NCBI RefSeq assembly: GCF_015223055.1
Contig: NZ_JADFBX010000009.1
Coordinates: 124,001-188,000 of the forward strand
Length of the DNA: 64,000 nt
Origin: Pedobacter sp. MC2016-24
Lineage (GTDB): Bacteria; Bacteroidota; Bacteroidia; Sphingobacteriales; Sphingobacteriaceae
Direction: 5' to 3'
Position 1 is the first letter of the stretch, and every line of letters begins with the position of its first letter. Below, piece after piece: positions 44,028 to 53,924 of the stretch. Made by a program: the position numbers and the translations under genes. A model generated the notes under the pieces. It had not been told where the DNA came from. It did no database searches and was given only the letters and a program-made list of their open reading frames with translations.

Positions 44028-45227
44028 TTGGAAAATTCAAAATACATAACGGAGATTTACCAGAAATACCTCGATAATAAATGCGACAAGATGGAGTTGC
44101 AGGAATTGTTAGGCTATTTTGACGTTGACGAACTTGATGCTGGCCTTGTAGACATGGTAAAAAATGAGCTTTTGATTGCTGATGAAATATACGAGTCTCT
44201 GCCTCAGACCAAGCTGGTGTTAAATAGATTGGATAAATCTATCCATGATAATATACTGAGAAGTGAGCCTAAGCCGGTTCTGGTTAAATGGAGTTCTGTT
44301 TTTCATTATTGGTCCGCCGCCGCTCTGTTTTTAATTCTCTCATGTGGAATATATTTCTATACTTATCATTCTTCAAGCCGATCAGAAAGGGAAAATTCAA
44401 ATTATAAGAACGATGTGCCTGCGGGGTCAAGTAAAGCATATTTGACACTTGCTAATGGAAAGAGAATTGAACTGAACGGAGCCCTGAAAGGCGAGATTGC
44501 ACGTGAATCAAATGTATCCATTAGCAAAACACAAAATGGACATTTGCGCTACGAGATTTCTGATGCAGCAAGTAAAGGCGGTAGGCCGACTTATAATACG
44601 ATATCTACGCCAAAAGGAGGTAAGTATGAGATTATGCTTTCTGATGGGACATTAGTGTACTTAAATTCAGGGTCTTCTATTAGATTCCCTTCTAGTTTTG
44701 TGGGAGTTTCAGAACGTAGAGTAGAGTTTCAAGGCGAAGGTTATTTTGAGGTTTCTCATCGTGAAAAACAGCCTTTTTATGTACAAAGTGGTCAACAGTT
44801 ACTCAAAGTTTTAGGGACGCGCTTCAACCTGAACGCTTATGCGGATGAGAAGTCAATTAAAACTACGCTATTAGAGGGATCTGTTGAATTGGCTTACTCA
44901 TCCGGGGAAAAGGCAGTCCTGAAACCGGGTCAGCAGTCGCGCATTGAACGAGAAAAACTTATTGTCAAGTATGTCGATGCTGAGTCAGTGTTAGATTGGA
45001 AGCGGGGAGAAATTAATCTTAGGGATGATGACTTCCAGGCTACTATGAGAAAAATTGCCAGATGGTATGACGTAGATATTGTTTTTGCTGAAGATGCTCC
45101 TATCGATCTGGATCTTCGCGGCTTGGTCTCCAGGGAAAAAAACATCTCATCTGTTTTGAAAGTAATCGAACTGACTGGTAAAGTTCATTTTAAAGTGGAA
45201 GGAAGGAGGGTGACTGTGATGAAATAA
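44028..45227 (+). CDS. fecR: FecR-family anti-sigma factor (locus 3), TTG start
   Basis: A 399-residue inner-membrane anti-sigma factor. The TTG at 44028 is used because an in-frame TAA lies 12 nt upstream and the residues ENSKYITEIYQKYLDN fit the usual FecR N-terminus; the next ATG would delete 21 residues of it. A transmembrane helix occupies about 90-107 (SAAALFLILSCGIYFYT). The FecR domain carries YEIMLSDGTLVYLNSGSSIRFPSSF and GEGYFEVSHREKQPFYV; the C-terminal DUF4974-like domain contains ATMRKIARWYDVDIVF. It should relay the state of the STN-SusC gene next to it. Confidence 0.88.
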   Translation: MENSKYITEIYQKYLDNKCDKMELQELLGYFDVDELDAGLVDMVKNELLIADEIYESLPQTKLVLNRLDKSIHDNILRSEPKPVLVKWSSVFHYWSAAALFLILSCGIYFYTYHSSSRSERENSNYKNDVPAGSSKAYLTLANGKRIELNGALKGEIARESNVSISKTQNGHLRYEISDAASKGGRPTYNTISTPKGGKYEIMLSDGTLVYLNSGSSIRFPSSFVGVSERRVEFQGEGYFEVSHREKQPFYVQSGQQLLKVLGTRFNLNAYADEKSIKTTLLEGSVELAYSSGEKAVLKPGQQSRIEREKLIVKYVDAESVLDWKRGEINLRDDDFQATMRKIARWYDVDIVFAEDAPIDLDLRGLVSREKNISSVLKVIELTGKVHFKVEGRRVTVMK

Positions 45228-45345
45228 TTTTACTCAAACAATTAAGGCTAAAAAACCAGAAGTGCGCTAACACTCCTGGCTTATTCATATGGCCTGTTAA
45301 TACTAATAACTTGTAATTTATATCAACTGAACAAACCACAAACAA

Positions 45346-48300
45346 ATGTATAAATTTTATACCAGACGAACCGGTATGCATTCCGGTTGGCCCAATAAAT
45401 TTCTGCTGATTATGCGCATCACCACCGTATTATTAATCACTGCAATAATGCAGGTTAACGCAGCCTCTTACGGACAAAGGATTACCCTTAACCAAAATCA
45501 CGCTTCAATAGAACGTATTTTTCTGGAGATACGTAAGCAAAGTGGATATGACTTTGTGTTCGATAATAAAATGATGAAGAGAGCAAACCCGGTTAATATC
45601 CGGGTGAAAAATGCTTCTATAGAAGAGACGTTAAAACTCTGCTTTGAAAACCAGCCTTTTGAATATACGCTTGATGACAAAACTATTGTCGTTAAGGAAA
45701 AAGAAAAGTCAGTATTGAGCAGAATCAGTGAATTTTTTAGTAGAATAACCGTGGCAGGTAAGGTAGTCGATACGCAAGGTAGAATCCTTTCTGGTATTAC
45801 TGTTACTGTAAAAGGTACTGATAAGGTGACCCTTACGAACCTCACGGGCACATTTATCCTTGCAGAAGTTGACGAAGATGCTACACTGGTTTTTACAAGC
45901 GTGAGCAAGGAAACCTTAGAACTGAAGCTTAAGGGTAAACGGACCGTTGAGGTGATCCTCAAGGATAAAACGATGGAACTACAGGAAGTGGTCGTTAACA
46001 CAGGCTATCAGGTGCTTAAGAAGACTGATGTTGTAGGCTCAACAGCAACGATAAATGCAAAAGAGCTTTATCTTAACGGAGTAAATACGATCGAACAGGC
46101 TCTGCAGGGTAAACTAACAGGTGTAGTAGTGACTAATACCAGTGGACTAACAGGTACCAGGCAAACCGTGAGGGTAAGGGGAACTTCAACTTTGGCCGGT
46201 AACCAGGAACCTATTTGGGTAGTTGACGGAGTAATTCAAGAAGATCCACTTCCTTTCAAAGCACAGACACTGAATAATGTTGGGCAAATCAATTCCGATA
46301 ATTTTGATTTCATCAGAAATTTTGTTGGGAATTCAATCCGCTGGCTGAACCCAAATGATATCGAAGATATTACCGTTCTAAAAGACGCCTCTGCTACGGC
46401 TATTTATGGTATTAGGGCAGGAAATGGTGTGATCGTGATCACGACCAAAAAAGGGCAGGTGGGCCCCCCTGTTGTGAGTTATTCAACAAATTTAAGCACA
46501 ACAGAACGGGTAAATTATGATAGGTTAAACCTCATGAACTCCAAGGAGCGTGTTGCGGTGTCCAGGGAGATATTTGCCAGAGGGCTAACTGCACCTTTTG
46601 TCAATAGTACTATTGGGTATGCAGGTGCACTGAATGAATACCTATACAAAAAGACGATCTCGGCCGATGAGTTTAATGCCAGGGTTACAGCGATGGAAAC
46701 TGTGAATACAGATTGGTTTGACCTGCTGTTCAGAACGCCATTCAGTATGAGCCATAATCTCGGAATCTCTGGTGGAAATACAAATACAAGATATTACTCT
46801 TCCTTTGGTTATTCGGCGAACAATGGAACTGCAATAGGTAATGATACGCGTGGAATTACGGGTAATGTGTCAGTTAGTTCACAGCTATCAAAGAGAATAA
46901 ATATGAACCTGAGACTTTCTGGGGCACAGAATACGACAAATGGATTTTATATCATTAATCCTTATTCCTATACCACTAAGACGAACAGGGCTATTCCTGC
47001 ATACCAGGGTAATGGTGATCTAAATTATTATCTGAATAGCTCATCTTTTATGTTTAATTTCATTAATGAGCGTGATGAGACTGGAAACAAAAATAAGACG
47101 CTCTCTGCAAATGGAAGTATTGATGTCAATTACCAGGTTATAGAAGGACTTAGGTTACAAACCTTGTTCAGTTATAATGCAATTGCGACCAACGCAGAAG
47201 CTTATGCTACAGAAAGAACCGAATACATGACAAGGCTTCGCGGCTTTGAGTTAGGACTTAAACCTAATGATCCTTTATATATAGCTTCCAGAATACCTGT
47301 TGGTGGAGAATACAATGGCAGTTCAAGCAACAGTTCTACTTGGAACTGGAGAAATAGCCTTTCTTACAACAGGATTTTTGAAAAAAAGCACACCATAGCA
47401 CTGATGTTTGGTCATGAGATGAGCAGTGTTCGCTATGACGGATCACAATCTACTGTTTACGGATATTTGAGGGATAGGGGTAAATCTTTTGCTACACTTC
47501 CACTGACCTATGGTACTTCAAAGTTTGTAAACACACTACTAAATGTCATTCCTACAATCACTGACCGCAGATCGAATAATATGGGTCTCTACTTCACTTC
47601 AAGTTATTCTTATGACAATCGCTATGTGCTGAATATGAGTATACGGAATGATCGTTCTAATCGCTTTGGACAGTTTACCAATGAGAAATTCAATCCGGTT
47701 TGGGCTGGGGGATTGCGTTGGAATGTTGCTAATGAGGCTTGGTTCAACAGGAGCAACTGGTTAAATAACTTAAGTATGCGTGCCTCATTTGGATATCAGC
47801 GAAACATTGCAGCAAATGCAAGTCCTGACCTGATTATAAAAATTCCTACCGGATCTTCCTCTAATTCGACAGACCCGGTCACTGGTGATGCATTATTGGC
47901 AATTGGATCTCTTCCTTATGCTGATTTACGTTGGGAACAGAATGCAAGTTTAAATCTTGGAATCGACTGGAGTTTGTTCGAAAATAAAATTCATGTTTCA
48001 GTCGAATATTACAATAAACGTGGTAGACAGCTAATCACAACTTTAAACGTTCCTTTGGAATATGGAGTAACTTCGATGTTGGTTAATGGTGGATCTCTGA
48101 ACAACACCGGATATGAAGTGAGTGCTGGATTTGTACCAGTGAGGACCAAGAATTTCACTTGGTCTGTCAATTTAAACACCTCTAAGAACAACAATAAGGT
48201 GATTAAAGTAGGGCCTCAAGTGGTAAGCTGGCAAACAGCTGCCTCTGGTAATTTATATGTACAGGGAAAACCAGTGTCTGGTTTTTATGCTTTTCGGTCT

Positions 48301-48939
48301 GAAGGCGTTAATCCTACCAACGGAGAGCCTATTATCAATTTAGGTACAGAAGAAGGAGATGATTTAAAGAACCCAACTTCTTTTATGCAATATATGGGGA
48401 AATTGGATCCTGATTTTACCTCCGGATTGGGCTTGAACTTTAGATATAAAATGTTAAGCCTGAGTAGTTCATTTTATTTACAGGTAGGGGGAAAGAAATT
48501 TCTGGCACCTTTATACAATTATGAGGTTGGAAAAGCGGGCTTACCTACCGAGTATGAGAATTTATCGAGGTTGATTCTCGATCGCTGGACAGCGACCAAT
48601 ACTACATCAAATATACCGGCCTTACCGAATGGAAGGCTGCCAAATGTTACACTACCTAATGGAGACCCCACTAACAATAATCTATGGACATTGTACAACT
48701 ATAGTACCGCAAGGGTAGTTAGTGCATCAAGTTTGCGCTGTAATAATGTAAATCTCAGCTATTCTTTGCCAGCAAATGTTGTCAAGCGCCTAAAGTGTAA
48801 AAATATTCATTTGGGCGCTGGTGTTAGTAATCCTTTTTCCATAAATAGCTCCGGTTTTAGGGGGATAGATGCGGAAGTGGCTACAGGAGGGCAGCCAAGG
48901 ACCAGAACTTATACTTTTAATTTAAATCTAAGTTTATAA
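45346..48939 (+). CDS. susC: STN-domain SusC-family TonB-dependent transporter (locus 3)
   Basis: A 1197-residue outer-membrane transporter. Signal segment to SYGQ, then STN domain about 48-110 (RITLNQNHASIERIFLEIRK). A carboxypeptidase-regulatory-like domain follows (VAGKVVDTQGRILSGITVTV near 135), then a TonB-box-like VVNTGYQVLKKTDVVG near 215. The plug carries PIWVVDGVIQEDPLPF and DASATAIYGIRAGNGVIVITT. The barrel ends ...TYTFNLNLSL. It is co-transcribed with the SusD gene 8 nt downstream. Given the peptidases that follow, a peptide or protein-derived ligand is favoured over a glycan; that is inference. Confidence 0.92.
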   Translation: MYKFYTRRTGMHSGWPNKFLLIMRITTVLLITAIMQVNAASYGQRITLNQNHASIERIFLEIRKQSGYDFVFDNKMMKRANPVNIRVKNASIEETLKLCFENQPFEYTLDDKTIVVKEKEKSVLSRISEFFSRITVAGKVVDTQGRILSGITVTVKGTDKVTLTNLTGTFILAEVDEDATLVFTSVSKETLELKLKGKRTVEVILKDKTMELQEVVVNTGYQVLKKTDVVGSTATINAKELYLNGVNTIEQALQGKLTGVVVTNTSGLTGTRQTVRVRGTSTLAGNQEPIWVVDGVIQEDPLPFKAQTLNNVGQINSDNFDFIRNFVGNSIRWLNPNDIEDITVLKDASATAIYGIRAGNGVIVITTKKGQVGPPVVSYSTNLSTTERVNYDRLNLMNSKERVAVSREIFARGLTAPFVNSTIGYAGALNEYLYKKTISADEFNARVTAMETVNTDWFDLLFRTPFSMSHNLGISGGNTNTRYYSSFGYSANNGTAIGNDTRGITGNVSVSSQLSKRINMNLRLSGAQNTTNGFYIINPYSYTTKTNRAIPAYQGNGDLNYYLNSSSFMFNFINERDETGNKNKTLSANGSIDVNYQVIEGLRLQTLFSYNAIATNAEAYATERTEYMTRLRGFELGLKPNDPLYIASRIPVGGEYNGSSSNSSTWNWRNSLSYNRIFEKKHTIALMFGHEMSSVRYDGSQSTVYGYLRDRGKSFATLPLTYGTSKFVNTLLNVIPTITDRRSNNMGLYFTSSYSYDNRYVLNMSIRNDRSNRFGQFTNEKFNPVWAGGLRWNVANEAWFNRSNWLNNLSMRASFGYQRNIAANASPDLIIKIPTGSSSNSTDPVTGDALLAIGSLPYADLRWEQNASLNLGIDWSLFENKIHVSVEYYNKRGRQLITTLNVPLEYGVTSMLVNGGSLNNTGYEVSAGFVPVRTKNFTWSVNLNTSKNNNKVIKVGPQVVSWQTAASGNLYVQGKPVSGFYAFRSEGVNPTNGEPIINLGTEEGDDLKNPTSFMQYMGKLDPDFTSGLGLNFRYKMLSLSSSFYLQVGGKKFLAPLYNYEVGKAGLPTEYENLSRLILDRWTATNTTSNIPALPNGRLPNVTLPNGDPTNNNLWTLYNYSTARVVSASSLRCNNVNLSYSLPANVVKRLKCKNIHLGAGVSNPFSINSSGFRGIDAEVATGGQPRTRTYTFNLNLSL

Positions 48940-48947
48940 TACAAGAT

Positions 48948-50459
48948 ATGAAAAAGCTTTTTTTATATGGACTAATTGGAATGACCTTTTTTTTAGGGTC
49001 CTGCAAAAAATTCTTAGCGGAGTACAGTCAGGATGAAATGCGTCCGGGATCAACTGAGGACCTCACTGCACTCATGTACAGTGAAGCTTATCCTGCGAAA
49101 ACATCACTTGAAACATTTGATGTATTGACTGATGATGTGCAAAATAATCCACTTGTTTCCGTAAACGGCATGCCGATTCCGGCTTACCTTACCCTATTAC
49201 AGACTGGAACCGCAATGTATACCTTTGACAAAACTATGTTCGACCAGAACAATAAGCTGGCATCTGGAGCTGACAGCTATTCTGTACTCTATGTTAGAAT
49301 CAAGGGGTGTAATGTGATCATGGACTACATTGATAAAGTAAAAGGTACAGCGGTAGACAAGAAAGCCATATTGGGACAATGTCTATTGCTTCGTTCTTAC
49401 TACTATATGAAATTGATTACATTATATGGGGCAGCCTATAGTGCACCTGGAATAGACCCTGAGACCAGTTTAGGTGTGCCCCTGATTCTGGAAAGTCAGG
49501 TCAAAGATGGGGGAGTGTCCAGGAGTACTCTTAAGGAGGTATATGATCAGATTGAGAGAGACTTGATCAAGTCAGAGTTGTTGTTAAAGGACAATTATTC
49601 GCCATCCAGTCTATTCAGGGTGAGTAGTGATCTTGCAAATGCCTTACTGTGTCGTTTTTATCTATATAGGGGATTGGATAGTGACTGGGACAAGGTTATA
49701 CAGTATGCAAATTTATCATTGGAGAAAAGGTCTACGCTTACTGCTTTGACAACTTTTTTTAATTCAGCAGGTAATGTTAGTTCTTTTGGACTATATAATT
49801 CCGCCAGTCCTGAAATGATCTGGATTTCTACATCAACTTTCAATACTAGTATTTTTCCGATAACTACTGACTTAAGGTCCTTGCCACCTTATACCGTATC
49901 AAATGATCTTACTCAACTTTATGATAAAGGTACAGGGACAAGCAATTATGGTGACCTGCGTTACCTGAACTATTTTCAGTTTTCTATTTTTAACGGTAGT
50001 AGATATGCTTATGCCACAGCGAAGCAAACATTGAATTCTGGTTATGGTTCGAAGGGATTTAGGGTAGCTGAATTATACTTGAACCGTGCTGAAGCGCATA
50101 TCAGAAAATTGTTGAAATCCGGAAACGAATCGGATCGCCTAGCTGCACTTGAGGATTTGAATCGCTTGAGGCAAAGTAGGTACGATACAAGAAATACAGT
50201 TTATCTGCCCGTAAACATTATTGATGCTGCGCCACTTTATCAGTTTTACCAGCAGGAGCGTAGACGGGAGTTAGCTTTGGAAGATGGACACCGCTTTTTA
50301 GACCTCAAAAGATGGGGCTTAGGAGTCACTCACGTATATACTGGCCTCGATGATGTAAGTACAACTTTTGCACTTCCTGCGAATAGCCCACTTTATGCTT
50401 TGCCAATTCCATATACAGCTACACTGGCAAATTTGAGCATTGTACAAAACCCAAGGTAA
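48948..50459 (+). CDS. susD: SusD/RagB-family lipoprotein (locus 3)
   Basis: A 503-residue lipoprotein with the lipobox LGSC near residues 16-19. Family marks are LLLRSYYYMKLITLYGAAY near 146, LANALLCRFYLYRG near 229, AELYLNRAEAHIRKL near 370, RREXALEDGHRFLDLKRWGLG near 440, and a C-terminal YALPIPYTATLANLSIVQN. It should cap the SusC protein encoded 8 nt upstream. The ligand is not predictable. Confidence 0.9.
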   Translation: MKKLFLYGLIGMTFFLGSCKKFLAEYSQDEMRPGSTEDLTALMYSEAYPAKTSLETFDVLTDDVQNNPLVSVNGMPIPAYLTLLQTGTAMYTFDKTMFDQNNKLASGADSYSVLYVRIKGCNVIMDYIDKVKGTAVDKKAILGQCLLLRSYYYMKLITLYGAAYSAPGIDPETSLGVPLILESQVKDGGVSRSTLKEVYDQIERDLIKSELLLKDNYSPSSLFRVSSDLANALLCRFYLYRGLDSDWDKVIQYANLSLEKRSTLTALTTFFNSAGNVSSFGLYNSASPEMIWISTSTFNTSIFPITTDLRSLPPYTVSNDLTQLYDKGTGTSNYGDLRYLNYFQFSIFNGSRYAYATAKQTLNSGYGSKGFRVAELYLNRAEAHIRKLLKSGNESDRLAALEDLNRLRQSRYDTRNTVYLPVNIIDAAPLYQFYQQERRRELALEDGHRFLDLKRWGLGVTHVYTGLDDVSTTFALPANSPLYALPIPYTATLANLSIVQNPR

Positions 50460-50485
50460 TCAAATGATCTCTTAAAACTAAACTA

Positions 50486-51430
50486 ATGAAAGCACATATA
50501 CACATAATAGCCACAATTTGGTTAGCGCTCAGCTTGAATTCATGCAAGAAATCTGAAGGAGAATTGAGCCCCTCAGGTATTATAGATAATTACAGTGTAC
50601 CTCAAGGTAATAATACATACGACCAGACCATTGTAGGATATTACCAGAAATACGGCACTTACCTTTTGTATGAGTTTTCGGAAAAGGATGCCTACTGGAC
50701 GCCTACTGATTGGAAAAAGCCGCTACCTGGAGGTGCAGGTGGGTCTTGGAGTGCTGGTACTGAAGTAGCTGGCTCAAATCCGGAAAATATTCCTGCCCAA
50801 CTTGAGTTGTTAGATAAAAGCCTGTTTCAACATTATCCGAATGCTTTTCTGAAAACTTTTCTTCCGGTAAAAATCTTGTTATGCAGTAAAGTGGACTCTG
50901 TCTATAACACTTATGTATTCACACCTGTTTATACCGCAACAAAAGCTGTTAAAAAGGTTCCTGCACATTATAACTACGACAATATCGCAGTAAATTACGG
51001 TGATGCGACAATCTCAACCATGACTGCTGCAGAAAAGCTGGCCTTTTTGGCAAGGGTGAATCTGGTATTCATTCAGAGCATCATAAGCCGCGGACTTGTC
51101 AAACCAACCAGTGAGTTTATCAACAGCGCAGATTATATTACTGCTATGACTACACAGGCGCAAGCCTATGGTAAGGGAATTATCCTCAGTTATTCCTCTG
51201 TTAATGCTACCGCAGATTGGAATGCATATATCACTGCAATGGTGACTTATTCTGAGGCTGACCTGAACAAGACTGTTGTCATTACCAATACCTCGGCTGT
51301 TGGTATCCTTAATCCTACAAAGGATACGACTGGCTCTATCAAAAAACGCTATAGTATTGTACGAAACTATTTTATAGATAATTATCAGGTAGATCTGCAG
51401 AAGATAGGGAATGCGTCAAGAGGTCTGTAA
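50486..51430 (+). CDS. Metallohydrolase-like SusCD-associated lipoprotein lacking a zinc motif
   Basis: A 314-residue lipoprotein with lipobox LNSC near residue 20. Its layout (NYSVPQGNNTYDQTIVGYYQKYGTYLLYEF near 37-65, FLKTFLPVKILLC near 124) resembles the substrate-import-associated zinc metallohydrolase lipoproteins that often follow SusCD pairs. Where those proteins have HExxH, the segment here reads LVFIQSIISRGLVKP near 190-205, and the later Glu-rich region reads ILSYSSVNATADWNAYITAMVTY, so no zinc site is visible. I would expect binding without catalysis. Family assignment is from memory of layout and is moderate. It is 26 nt downstream of susD. Confidence 0.6.
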   Translation: MKAHIHIIATIWLALSLNSCKKSEGELSPSGIIDNYSVPQGNNTYDQTIVGYYQKYGTYLLYEFSEKDAYWTPTDWKKPLPGGAGGSWSAGTEVAGSNPENIPAQLELLDKSLFQHYPNAFLKTFLPVKILLCSKVDSVYNTYVFTPVYTATKAVKKVPAHYNYDNIAVNYGDATISTMTAAEKLAFLARVNLVFIQSIISRGLVKPTSEFINSADYITAMTTQAQAYGKGIILSYSSVNATADWNAYITAMVTYSEADLNKTVVITNTSAVGILNPTKDTTGSIKKRYSIVRNYFIDNYQVDLQKIGNASRGL

Positions 51431-51454
51431 ATCATTCGAAACTCAAAAAAATAG

Positions 51455-53902
51455 ATGAAATTAAAATTAAGGATGTGTCTGGTCATGGCTATTTTCGCAA
51501 TGGCCCTAACCCTCAGGGCTCAGACAGATCGAAAGATCCAGGCTTTAGACAGTTATATTAAACCAACTGCAAAATCCCATAAGGGAATGTTTAATATTTA
51601 CGAACAGGATAATAAGTATTTGGTAGAGATTCCTGATCATTTGCTAAACAGGGACATTCTCACTAGTATCACTATCATTCGTGGTTCTGCGCAGCGTAAA
51701 CGTAACCCGGCAGATCGTTTTGGTTTTGCAGGAGATGCGGTCGGTGATCGAGTGATCCGGTTCAGAAAAGGGCAGGGTGCAAATATAGAATTGTTTGACC
51801 CAACTTTTGTACAGGCTTTTGATACCCTGAACATTTATCTGAATGTGCTCAAAAATACTTTGTTGCCAGCTTTGGTCTCTTTCGATATCCTGGCAAAGAG
51901 TAGTAATAGTTCGCTGATTGACATTACTGCCATGTTTAATTCAGATAGTGAACTGTTCTCGCTAAAAGTAGCGAAAGAGGACTTAAAGCTGGGTTCTTTT
52001 GACGCTCAAAAATCGAAGGTGCTTGGCGTAAATAGCTTTGACAATAATATTGTTTTTCGCTCAGTTAGAAGTTATACTGTGGGACAAGCTCCCACTCCTT
52101 CTGGCTTTCAGCCACCCGCTCTTACTGTGAAAAAAGAAGAACTAGCGCCAACCATCTGGGAGGTTGGTGCTTCCTGGTATTTACTCCCGGAACGGGCAAT
52201 GAAACCACGTTATGCAGATGCAAGGGTTGGTTATTTTACAACGGGTATAATGAACTACGATAAAAACCCTGAACAGGTAGAAATGCAGTCGATGGCTAAC
52301 CGGTGGCGTATTGAACCGAAGTCTGTAGATCTTGAAAGATATTTAAGGGGTGAGATCGTAGAACCTGAAAAACCAATTGTGTTTTATATTGATAGGGATA
52401 TGCCGAAATATTTAATTCCGTATGTGATTCAGGGCGTAAATGCATGGCAATCTGCTTTTGAGAAAATTGGTTTTAAAAATGCTATAGTCGGTAAGCTCGC
52501 ACCTACTTTATCTGAAAATCCGGAATACAGTATGGAAGATGCAAGGTATTCTTATATTTCCTATAAACCTTCGGAAATGGCAAATGCCTATGGTCCGCAG
52601 GTAGTTGACCCACGCTCAGGAGAGATTATTACTTCTCATATTGCGGTGTTTCACAGTATCCTGGAAATGCTGCAACGCTGGTATTTTTCCATGTGTGCGG
52701 TTAATGATCCAAAAGCCCGTAAAGCTAATTTTGATCAGGATCTGATCGGAAAGATGCTCAAGAATGTTATCACGCATGAGGTTGGGCATACATTGGGGCT
52801 GAGACATAATTTTATTGGTAGTTCGACCTATGCTTTGGACAGTATAAGAAGAGCAGACTTCGTCCGAAAAAACAGTTTCGGGCCGTCAGTAATGGATTAC
52901 ATGCGGTTTAATTATGTTGTTCAGCCGGGTGATGGTATTCCATCCGACCAGCTTTTACCCAGGATTGGCGTATATGATGATTATGCGATTGAATGGGGTT
53001 ATAAGTATCGTCCGAATTACAACGATTCATTTAAGGAGGCCGTGGATTTATCTGCTTGGGTAACTGGGAAAAGAAAGGATCCAAGATTTAACTATATCAA
53101 CGAAACGGATTTTTTTGACCCTCGTGTACAATCTGAAGATGTTGGAGACAATAGTATGAAAGCTTCTCGATTAGGTGTGGCAAACTTAAAGCTGACTATG
53201 TCAAATCTGGAGAAATGGGTAAAAGGTGATGATGATAATTATTTGGCATTGCGCTCCTTTTATCGTGCAGTAGAAGGACGTTATTACAACTACCTGGTAC
53301 ATGTGGTGAAAAATGTTGGTGGTGCTGAGATTGCTAATGCGCTGAGGTCTGAAAGCAAGTTCAACTACACACCATTAAGCAGAGAACAGCAAAAGGAAGC
53401 CATGGCTTACCTTAGCGAATATATGTTGACTGAACCCAAGTGGATGTATCCTGAAAGTATTAAAGCGAAAACAGGTTTTGATTTTGACACTGATGTTGAA
53501 AGGAGCTATTCTGACTTGATGGGACGTTTGTTGTCAAAGTACAGCCAGATCGTCCGCAATCAGCAGGTATCTTCACTTAATGCATACACCGTTAAGGAAT
53601 TCCTTACAGATTTAAGAATGGCTATATATGGACGGATAAAGAAAGGTGAAGCCATTTCTCAGTATGATCGCATGTTGCAACGAAATTTTGTAAATAAAAT
53701 ATTAGGACACGCGGGTAATAAAAATAACCTTGCTGCCGATGTCAGCCTGGAAATGAAACGTTGTATCGATGCGATCGAACAACAGGCACGTAAGGATGTG
53801 GAATTGCAGCAGGACTCTTTATCAAAAATGCATCTTACTGCGATTGCAGATATGATTAAGGTTTGGCGTACCGGAAAAAGATCCTCGTTACTTAATGAAT
53901 AA
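51455..53902 (+). CDS. Secreted zinc metalloprotease (zincin, DUF5117-like)
   Basis: An 815-residue protein with a signal peptide ending near LRAQ (residue 23). The N-terminal half is the DUF5118/DUF5117-type module. The catalytic site is HEVGHTLGLRH: His441, Glu442, His445 and His451 give the HExxHxxGxxH zinc motif, followed by a Met-turn candidate SVMDYMRFN near 480. A large C-terminal helical region extends to 815. It should degrade proteins or peptides in the periplasm or at the surface. The next gene is a homologue without this motif. The two genes overlap by 8 nt if the upstream ATG of the second is used. Confidence 0.88.
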   Translation: MKLKLRMCLVMAIFAMALTLRAQTDRKIQALDSYIKPTAKSHKGMFNIYEQDNKYLVEIPDHLLNRDILTSITIIRGSAQRKRNPADRFGFAGDAVGDRVIRFRKGQGANIELFDPTFVQAFDTLNIYLNVLKNTLLPALVSFDILAKSSNSSLIDITAMFNSDSELFSLKVAKEDLKLGSFDAQKSKVLGVNSFDNNIVFRSVRSYTVGQAPTPSGFQPPALTVKKEELAPTIWEVGASWYLLPERAMKPRYADARVGYFTTGIMNYDKNPEQVEMQSMANRWRIEPKSVDLERYLRGEIVEPEKPIVFYIDRDMPKYLIPYVIQGVNAWQSAFEKIGFKNAIVGKLAPTLSENPEYSMEDARYSYISYKPSEMANAYGPQVVDPRSGEIITSHIAVFHSILEMLQRWYFSMCAVNDPKARKANFDQDLIGKMLKNVITHEVGHTLGLRHNFIGSSTYALDSIRRADFVRKNSFGPSVMDYMRFNYVVQPGDGIPSDQLLPRIGVYDDYAIEWGYKYRPNYNDSFKEAVDLSAWVTGKRKDPRFNYINETDFFDPRVQSEDVGDNSMKASRLGVANLKLTMSNLEKWVKGDDDNYLALRSFYRAVEGRYYNYLVHVVKNVGGAEIANALRSESKFNYTPLSREQQKEAMAYLSEYMLTEPKWMYPESIKAKTGFDFDTDVERSYSDLMGRLLSKYSQIVRNQQVSSLNAYTVKEFLTDLRMAIYGRIKKGEAISQYDRMLQRNFVNKILGHAGNKNNLAADVSLEMKRCIDAIEQQARKDVELQQDSLSKMHLTAIADMIKVWRTGKRSSLLNE

Positions 53903-53924
53903 AATACTTATACCAATTAGAAGA

